Shown here in pieces: positions 58,850 through 64,000 of a stretch of 64,000 nucleotides of DNA; position 1 is the stretch's first letter; the number at the start of each line of letters is the position of its first letter. Source of the stretch: DAIODI01 sp046349255. Lineage in GTDB: Bacteria; Pseudomonadota; Alphaproteobacteria; Rhizobiales; Aestuariivirgaceae. The notes beneath the pieces were generated by a model. It saw only the letters and a program-made list of their open reading frames with translations, was not told where the DNA came from and searched no databases. The position numbers were made by a program, and so were the translations under genes. The DNA is taken from NCBI GenBank assembly GCA_046349255.1, contig JAXMCR010000002.1:186001-250000 (forward strand). Reading direction: 5' to 3'.

Positions 58850-60808
58850 TCAAGCAGGAAGGCCTGCCTTTTCGAGCAGCTGCAGGAACCGGGCGTGGAG
58901 GGCGTCGTCCACGTATCGGGTCGTGACCCCCGGCGCGACGTTCGAAACGCGCAAGTCCGGCATCTGGGCCAGGCAGTGCTTGACGGCGCGCGATGCTTCC
59001 TCGCCTTCGCCGGCGCCGGCTGCCGCCGCAGCCCAGTAGATGGCGGCCCTGACATAGCCAGGTTGCGCGCGCACCGCCCGCCGCGCTTCCTCGAGGGCGG
59101 CCGCGTTCCTGTTGGCTGCGAACTCGATCATGGCCATGACGAAATGCTGCCAGTAGTCGGACGGGTCAAACCCGTTGAGCTTGATCGACTGCCGGATGGC
59201 GACCTTGCCCTCCTCGATGTTGCCGAGCAACGCGTGTTGTTCCGCAAGATCGCTGTGGGCGCCCGGGAAGTTCGGATTGATCCTGATCGCATGGTTGAGT
59301 TCGGCGACCGCCTCCTCGTGGCGGCCGGCGATCGAGAGTGCCCAGGCGGAGACGTTGCGCGCGATCTCATCGTCGGGAACTGCCCGCACGGAGGCCTGAG
59401 CCAGCGACACGGCCTGCGCGATCGCTTCCGCCGTCCGCGGCTCCGTTCCGAAGTTCATGCTTGCGCACAGCGCCAGCGCAAGCACGCGCATGGCTCGCGG
59501 ATTTTCGGGCTCGAGCGCGACGGCCGTTCGCGCGTATTGCAGCATGGCGGCGAGCGACTCGGCGGTCGACTCGTAGTACTTCGCCATCGCCTCGTTCACG
59601 AGCAGGCGCACCTCGAAGCTCCCGGGCGGACTCTTGTCACGAACGCTCCAGGCCGCCCAGCGCAACTCGATGCGAACGCCGAGGTCGACCGCGTGCGCAA
59701 CGCGGTCCTGAAAATCGAGCAGGTCGTCGAGTTCCGCATCGAATCGTTCTGACCACACGTGCCGCCCCGATCCGGTGTCGAGCAGGTGCACGTTGAGCCG
59801 GAGGCGGTTCGCCGCCCGCTGAATGCCCCCGCCGAGCAGGTATCGCGCACCCTTGTCCGCCGCCGCCCGCGCGACGTCAGCAGCGCTCGTCCCGCCGTCG
59901 TTCGGAAGCCTCGAAACGATTGCGTACTCGTTGTTGCGGGAAAGCGCGGTCGCGATGTCCTGCAGCAGTCCTTCCGCGAGAAAGTCGTCCTTGCGCTCTC
60001 CCGTCAGATTGACGAAGCCGGTCAGCGCCAGGGCATGCCGCTCGCTTTGCACCTTCGGCATCTCGATGTGCAGTTCGGGCGGCGGGGTCGCAGGCGCAGC
60101 CACGGGAACCGCCGTTCGCTCGAGGATCGTCTTGCGGAGGGATTGCGTCTCCTCGCTCGGTTCGACGCCGAGTTCGCGGACAAGCATCTCACGACAGGCC
60201 TCGTAGATGCGCAGCGCCTTGTCGCGATGTCCGTTCGCGGCGAGGAGTTTCATCTTCAGGCGATAGGAGGCTTCGCGGGTCGGTTCGACGGCGATAAGAC
60301 GGCGGGCGAAGGCGATGCCACGCTCACCGCCCGCATTTCGCGCCAGACGCTCCAGTACAGAGATGGCCTGGGATTGCAGTCGGTCGCGCTCGTAGGCTGA
60401 CCAGTCCTCGAACTGCGCGCTGCCGCAAAAGAAGCCGTCGAGGAACGGGCCGGTGTAGTGGGAAAGTGCTCGTTCGAGCGCGGCTTCTTCGGAAGAGTTG
60501 AGCGCGGCGAGGAAGCGGTCCACGTCGACGTCAACGCGGGATGGCTCGATCACGATATGATCCTGGGAAGTGCGAATAACCGCCTCCGCAGAAGCACCCA
60601 GATCGCGCCGCAGCAGCGTCAGCGTCTGCCTTAGATTGTTGCGTGATCGTTCCGGGTCGGCGCCGCTCCACAACAGGTCCGCAAGCTTGTCGCGGGAAAC
60701 CGTCAAGCCTGGCGTTCTGAGGACGTAAGCGATGAGCGCGGCCCCGCGTTTCCCCGCGAGCGGCAGCGGCTGACCGTCGGGCCGCGCGACGCTCAGGCCG
60801 CCCAGCAG
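58850..60808 (-). CDS. SARP/BTAD-type transcriptional regulator with TolB-like and TPR region
   Basis: About 650 residues. The N-terminal winged helix (LPLAGKRGAALIAYVLRTPG, then TVSRDKLADLLW, then RNNLRQTLTLLRRDLG) and the bacterial transcriptional activation domain (FFCGSAQFEDWSAYERDRLQ, then ASYRLKMKLLAANGHRDKAL) are those of the SARP/DnrI group. A C-terminal half (about 220 to the end) resembles that of the neighbouring cyclase, with HVWSERFDAELDDLLDFQD and TPRs. Start problem: the first ordinary in-frame codon is the TTG at 60706, inside the winged helix. Coding continues up to a CTG at 60808 behind GGGGGA (LLGGLSV, a typical beginning). A GTG at 60822 would fit if the G5 run at 60810-60814 were G6. 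Confidence 0.85.
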   Translation of the reverse strand: MLGGLSVARPDGQPLPLAGKRGAALIAYVLRTPGLTVSRDKLADLLWSGADPERSRNNLRQTLTLLRRDLGASAEAVIRTSQDHIVIEPSRVDVDVDRFLAALNSSEEAALERALSHYTGPFLDGFFCGSAQFEDWSAYERDRLQSQAISVLERLARNAGGERGIAFARRLIAVEPTREASYRLKMKLLAANGHRDKALRIYEACREMLVRELGVEPSEETQSLRKTILERTAVPVAAPATPPPELHIEMPKVQSERHALALTGFVNLTGERKDDFLAEGLLQDIATALSRNNEYAIVSRLPNDGGTSAADVARAAADKGARYLLGGGIQRAANRLRLNVHLLDTGSGRHVWSERFDAELDDLLDFQDRVAHAVDLGVRIELRWAAWSVRDKSPPGSFEVRLLVNEAMAKYYESTAESLAAMLQYARTAVALEPENPRAMRVLALALCASMNFGTEPRTAEAIAQAVSLAQASVRAVPDDEIARNVSAWALSIAGRHEEAVAELNHAIRINPNFPGAHSDLAEQHALLGNIEEGKVAIRQSIKLNGFDPSDYWQHFVMAMIEFAANRNAAALEEARRAVRAQPGYVRAAIYWAAAAAGAGEGEEASRAVKHCLAQMPDLRVSNVAPGVTTRYVDDALHARFLQLLEKAGLPA

Positions 60809-61162
60809 TCCCCCGAAATCACGTCTGTCCCTGGTTCGATGCCGGTCAGTCTAACGCTGGCCTAACGCTGAATTCACGCTTCCTTCGTCAGTTTCATTCT
60901 GCGGCAAGCGTAAAGCTAACGCGCAGTAAGCTAGATGATTCAGGAGTGTTGATTGCCGTTCAAGGAAAAAGAGTGGGCGGCGGCCGGTGAAATTTTGCGT
61001 AATACTCTCCTCAAGGTTGTATTCGTGGGCCGAGTTACAATGATTTCTCCTCACGTCACGGCCATGAGACGTGTGGGGTTTCCCACAGAATCTGCGGACG
61101 AGGATCGGTAACCAAGCGACCAGCTGCCGCTCCGGCCGGATGCCGGTGACACGGGGGACCTC
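60809..61162. other. 354-base intergenic region between divergent regulator and exporter genes
   Basis: A/T-richer than its surroundings. It holds the CTG/GTG start region of the SARP-like gene on the left, 11-bp phased direct repeats at 60850-60881, and GCAAGCGTAAAGC/TAACGCGC near 60903-60922 that share pieces of the same repeat. To the right I see no gene in the middle 200 bases; GGGGGACCTC precedes the exporter ATG at 61163. Promoters for both genes must lie here, but I cannot place their -10/-35 with confidence. Confidence 0.5.
60850..60881. repeat. Three direct repeats with 11-bp period (SARP-type operator candidate)
   Basis: CTAACGCTG occurs at 60851-60859 and again exactly 11 bases on at 60862-60870; a third, weaker copy (TTCACGCTT, 6 of 9 matching) begins 11 bases later at 60873. 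SARP/BTAD regulators bind direct heptamer repeats spaced one helical turn apart, overlapping the -35 region. The repeats lie 42-73 bases upstream of the likely start of the SARP-like gene itself, so autoregulation is the simplest reading. Confidence 0.6.
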
Positions 61163-62038
61163 ATGACCGTCGATCCGACACTCGCCGCGCTGGGATGTGC
61201 ACTGTTCTATGGGACGAGCACCTACCTTGGCGGGCGGGCCGCGGTGCACATCGGACCAACGCGCGCCGTCGGCATCTTCCAGATCACCGGATTCCTGCTG
61301 GCGCTCGCACTGTGCGCGATTGCGGGAGCGAACGGCTCGCTCAGCCCGCCCTCCGTAAAGGATGGGCTGCTGGCGTTGGTTTCCGGCCTCTGCTTCGCGA
61401 TCGGCTGGATCTTTCTTGCCAAGGGCCTTGCACGCGGGCGCACCACCATCGTCGCGCCGATCGAAAGTCTCACATCCGTCGGCCTGTGCGCCGCCGTGGA
61501 AGGTCTGCTGATCGGCTGGCCCGGACAGGAACTCGGCGTAGGCATTGCGCTCGCGGCCGGGGCAGCAGCGCTCATCGGAATGGGGTCGCCGGAGCAGGTT
61601 CGCTCCCTGGAACCGGCCCGGTACTCTGTTGCGATGGGCGTTGCTGCTGGCGCGCTGTTCGGCGTGTCCTACCTAGCGCTCGGTTTCGTCTCTGCCGGTG
61701 CAGGCGTCGTTGCGCTCGTCACTATGCGATTTTTCGCGGCTGCCGGCTCGCTTGGCTGGCTCGCGTTCGCCTCGCATGCGCAGCCGGACGAAGCGTTCGG
61801 CAACCAGCGGCAGGGCGCTGCGCTCGCGACGGCGGGCGGCGTGTGCGACGGGCTCGGCACGTTCTGCTTCATCCTCGCGACCGTGAACGCGCTGGTCGGC
61901 GTGTCCGTCGCGATCCTCTCGCTCTACGCGGCGGTGACGGTGCTGCTCGGGATCATCCTTCTGAAGGAACGACCCTCGCAGGCGCAGCTCGCCGGCCTGA
62001 CGACGGCCGTGTGCGCAATTCTGCTTCTGACCCGGTGA
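61163..62038 (+). CDS. EamA/DMT-superfamily transporter
   Basis: A 291-residue inner-membrane protein with about ten segments in two EamA repeats. The second half carries GVSVAILSLYAAVTVLLGII and the closing LLKERPSQAQLAGL, the family hallmark. DMT proteins usually export amino acids or metabolites. GGGGGACC precedes the ATG at 61163. The DUF1194 gene follows 12 bases later on the same strand, so they may be one transcript. Confidence 0.9.
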   Translation: MTVDPTLAALGCALFYGTSTYLGGRAAVHIGPTRAVGIFQITGFLLALALCAIAGANGSLSPPSVKDGLLALVSGLCFAIGWIFLAKGLARGRTTIVAPIESLTSVGLCAAVEGLLIGWPGQELGVGIALAAGAAALIGMGSPEQVRSLEPARYSVAMGVAAGALFGVSYLALGFVSAGAGVVALVTMRFFAAAGSLGWLAFASHAQPDEAFGNQRQGAALATAGGVCDGLGTFCFILATVNALVGVSVAILSLYAAVTVLLGIILLKERPSQAQLAGLTTAVCAILLLTR

Positions 62039-62050
62039 CAGGAGGTTCCC

Positions 62051-62773
62051 ATGCGTTCCTTCATGCTCGTTCTGCTGCTGCTGCTCTCCCTGACGGGTAC
62101 TCGTGCGGCGGATGCCGGTGATGCACGGACCGATCTGTCCCTCGTCCTCGCGGTCGACGCCTCGGGGAGCATCTCGGATGAAGAGTACGCATTCCAGATG
62201 CAGAGCATCGCCGAGGCGCTGGGCGACCCGCAGGTGCGCGAGGCGATGCGGTCCGGACCAGCGCAGAAGATAGAAGTGCTGCTGATGGTGTGGGGAGACG
62301 GCGAGATCACGCCGGACGTCGGTCGCTGGTACACGCTGTCTTCGGATGCCGAGATCGACCGCTTCGTCGAGATGGTGCGCACCCATCCGCGACGCGCCTA
62401 CGGCAACACCGGCATCGGCTCCGCCATCGAGCGCGCGGTGACGCTGCTCGAGGAGCGGCGCGCCGTATCGGACCGGCTGGTGATCAATGTCTCGGGTGAC
62501 GGGCGCGAAAGCGTGCTGCCCCGGCGCAAGCGCGCTGCGACGGTCATCCAGACGGCCCGCAAGTTCGCCGAACAGCAAGACGTGACGATCAACGGTCTCG
62601 CCATCGAGACGCAGGAGCCGGACCTCGCCGACTGGTACCGGGCGAACGTGCAGACCGGCGTCGGGAGCTTCGTCGTTTCCGTGAAGAGCTACCAGGATTT
62701 CGCCAGCGCGATGCGGCGCAAGCTGACGCGCGAGATCACGTGGCAGCCGCTGGTCGCCTCTGCCGCGCCGTGA
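62051..62773 (+). CDS. DUF1194 protein with von Willebrand A-like domain
   Basis: A 240-residue exported protein: signal peptide to about residue 20 (TRAADAG), then a vWA-like fold whose metal-ion-dependent adhesion site begins VDASGS (D36, S38, S40). The block SGDGRES (about 156-162) and the NTGIGSAIERAV loop (about 117-128) supply the remaining MIDAS residues. DUF1194 has no assigned function; calcium- or magnesium-dependent binding of a partner in the periplasm is the usual guess. AGGAGG lies shortly before the ATG. Confidence 0.88.
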   Translation: MRSFMLVLLLLLSLTGTRAADAGDARTDLSLVLAVDASGSISDEEYAFQMQSIAEALGDPQVREAMRSGPAQKIEVLLMVWGDGEITPDVGRWYTLSSDAEIDRFVEMVRTHPRRAYGNTGIGSAIERAVTLLEERRAVSDRLVINVSGDGRESVLPRRKRAATVIQTARKFAEQQDVTINGLAIETQEPDLADWYRANVQTGVGSFVVSVKSYQDFASAMRRKLTREITWQPLVASAAP

Positions 62774-62843
62774 CAGGCGACAGCGTTCCCCGGCCGTCGC
62801 TGATCGGCTAACGTCGACTCCGCTCGGGCAGGCGGGAGACGGA

Positions 62844-64000
62844 ATGTCATACGTGCATGAGGGATACTACACGGCCGGACTTGAGGCCGATCCGGCACTC
62901 GCCGAGGCAATCGCAGGCGAGCTCGCGCGTCAGCGTGACGGGATCGAGCTGATCGCTTCGGAAAACATCGTTTCCCGCCTCGTGCTGGAGGCGCAGGGGT
63001 CGGTGCTCACCAACAAGACGGTCGAGGGCCAACCTTACGCGCGCTACTACGGCGGCGCAGCGTTCGCCGACGCCATCGAGGCGCTGGCGGTGGAACGGGC
63101 GAAGGCGCTGTTCGGCTGCCGATACGCCAACGTGCAGCCGCACTCGGGCTCGAACGCTAACGCTGGGGTGTTTCTCGGGCTCCTGAAGCTCGGCGATACG
63201 ATCCTGTCGATGAACGTGGCGGCGGGCGGCCATATTAGCCACGGCCATCCGGCGACGCTGACGGGGCGCGACTACACCATCGTCAGCTATGGCGTGAATC
63301 GCGAGACGGAACACCTCGATCTCGACCAGGTGCGCGACCTTGCCCGCGCCCGGCGACCGAGGATGATCGTCGCCGGTGGATCCGCCTACTGCCGCGCCAT
63401 CGACTTCAAGGCGATGCGGCAGATCGCCGACGAGGTCGGCGCCTGGTTCATGGTCGACATGGCGCATTTCGCCGGCCTCGTCGCCACGGGGCTTTATCCG
63501 CATCCGTTCCCGCACGCGCATGTCGTCACCACCACCACGTACAAGTCGCTGCGCGGCGCGCGCGGCGGCATCGCTCTGTGGAACGACGAAGGTTTCAGCG
63601 ACCGGATCAACTACGGCATCTTCCCGGGCGTACAGGGCTCGGTGATGATGCATTCGGTTGCCGGCAAGGCCGCCTGTCTCGGCGAGGCGCTGCGCCCGGA
63701 GTTCCGGGGCTACTGCAAGGCGGTGCTCGACAATGCGCGGGCGCTCGCCGACGAGCTCACCGCAGCCGGCGTGCGGATCGTTTCGGGCGGGACCGACATG
63801 GGCCTGATGCTCGCCGATCTCTCGCCCCTGAACGTCACTGGCGACGTCGCGGCCAAGGCGCTCGAGGACGCCGGCCTTGCCGTCAACAAGAACCAGATTC
63901 CGTTCGATCCGCGGCCGCCCGAGGCGCCGTCCGGGATTCGTGTGTCGAGCAACGCCGGCACCACGCGCGGGTTCGGCGTGTCGGAATTCCGACAGGTCGC
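62844..64000 (+). CDS. Serine hydroxymethyltransferase-like PLP enzyme (partial, divergent)
   Basis: 385 codons of a GlyA-family enzyme; the end lies outside the window. PLP is held by K234 (TTTTYKSLRG), with D205 and H208 (VDMAHFAG) and the GIRV arginine also present. Several usually invariant residues differ from E. coli GlyA: T59 for Y55 (LTNKTVEG instead of LTNKYAEG), Y233 for H228 next to the lysine, QPYARYYGG for YPGKRYYGG, and SNAGTTRGF for the TPAxTxRGF loop. This suggests a paralogue with another substrate, such as an alpha-methylserine or other beta-hydroxy amino acid aldolase, rather than the housekeeping enzyme. GGGAGACGG lies before the ATG. Confidence 0.88.
   Translation, partial: MSYVHEGYYTAGLEADPALAEAIAGELARQRDGIELIASENIVSRLVLEAQGSVLTNKTVEGQPYARYYGGAAFADAIEALAVERAKALFGCRYANVQPHSGSNANAGVFLGLLKLGDTILSMNVAAGGHISHGHPATLTGRDYTIVSYGVNRETEHLDLDQVRDLARARRPRMIVAGGSAYCRAIDFKAMRQIADEVGAWFMVDMAHFAGLVATGLYPHPFPHAHVVTTTTYKSLRGARGGIALWNDEGFSDRINYGIFPGVQGSVMMHSVAGKAACLGEALRPEFRGYCKAVLDNARALADELTAAGVRIVSGGTDMGLMLADLSPLNVTGDVAAKALEDAGLAVNKNQIPFDPRPPEAPSGIRVSSNAGTTRGFGVSEFRQV

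Noticed and set aside
1..64000. CRISPR arrays, tRNA or rRNA genes, transposases, integrases and phage genes
   Set aside because: None seen on either strand: no spaced repeat arrays, no tRNA-like TTCGANTC arm in the gaps that I could fold, and no recognisable mobile-element protein.

Overview
The window is GC-rich, dense (short or overlapping gene junctions, many ATGA couplings) and carries no rRNA, tRNA, CRISPR array, insertion sequence or phage gene that I can see. Gene content points to a chromosomal stretch of a metabolically versatile alphaproteobacterium: several LysR-type regulators, peptide, polyamine-like and betaine ABC transporter parts, N-methylhydantoinase/5-oxoprolinase-type HyuAB, GMC and DAO oxidoreductases, a CaiB-type CoA-transferase, DUF1194, DUF6632 and class III cyclase-TPR proteins. 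The order is not safely resolvable from this window; Rhizobiales-like or Rhodospirillales-like are both possible.

Layout. 1-2127: Rieske oxygenase (cut by the window edge) and a HalD-like 2-oxoglutarate oxygenase, divergent from a GcvA-like LysR. 2257-7031: Dpp-type transporter (two permeases and a double ATPase, no binding protein) followed by an arylamine N-acetyltransferase. 7039-11413: agmatinase-type ureohydrolase, CaiB-type CoA-transferase, Kef/CPA2 antiporter. 11494-15514: 3' remnant of an amidase, a LysR, an orphan PotD-like binding protein and a GMC oxidoreductase. 15563-17763: DUF6632 protein, AraC regulator, PEP-CTERM-like surface protein. 17774-24861: DAO and LysR genes divergent from a pirin, isochorismatase-fold, haloperoxidase-fold, amidohydrolase and DUF1275 run. 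24912-31130: OmpA-like lipoprotein, L,D-transpeptidase, HyuB, HyuA, LysR.

31236-39623 is a quaternary-amine island: methyltransferase, ProXVW-type betaine uptake with an internally duplicated permease, a dimethylglycine/sarcosine dehydrogenase-like flavoprotein and a choline-kinase-like enzyme. 39636-45064: cytochrome c'-like protein behind an FNR/CRP-type box, then an RND efflux operon ending in its TetR gene. 45142-49123: a frameshifted UdgX-like uracil-DNA glycosylase, then a ureohydrolase-like gene that has lost key residues, a 2-hydroxyacid dehydrogenase and a lactonase-like amidohydrolase. 49181-51973: CopA and CueR with a clear shared MerR-type operator. 52520-56875: an operon of polysaccharide deacetylase, DUF4015 glycoside hydrolase and a serine-hydrolase/NamZ fusion, probably acting on cell-envelope glycans. 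56952-60808: class III cyclase-TPR and BTAD/SARP-like regulator with related C-terminal halves, and 11-bp phased direct repeats upstream. 61163-64000: DMT exporter, DUF1194 vWA protein and a divergent serine hydroxymethyltransferase cut by the window edge.

Most curious points: the ureohydrolase-like protein at 45885 with the first metal His and substrate Glu replaced; the cell-wall operon at 52520-56875, which looks like a PgaB enzyme split in two plus an exo-muramidase fusion; the UdgX-like gene without Fe-S cysteines; the SARP-style repeats; and the SHMT variant at the right edge.
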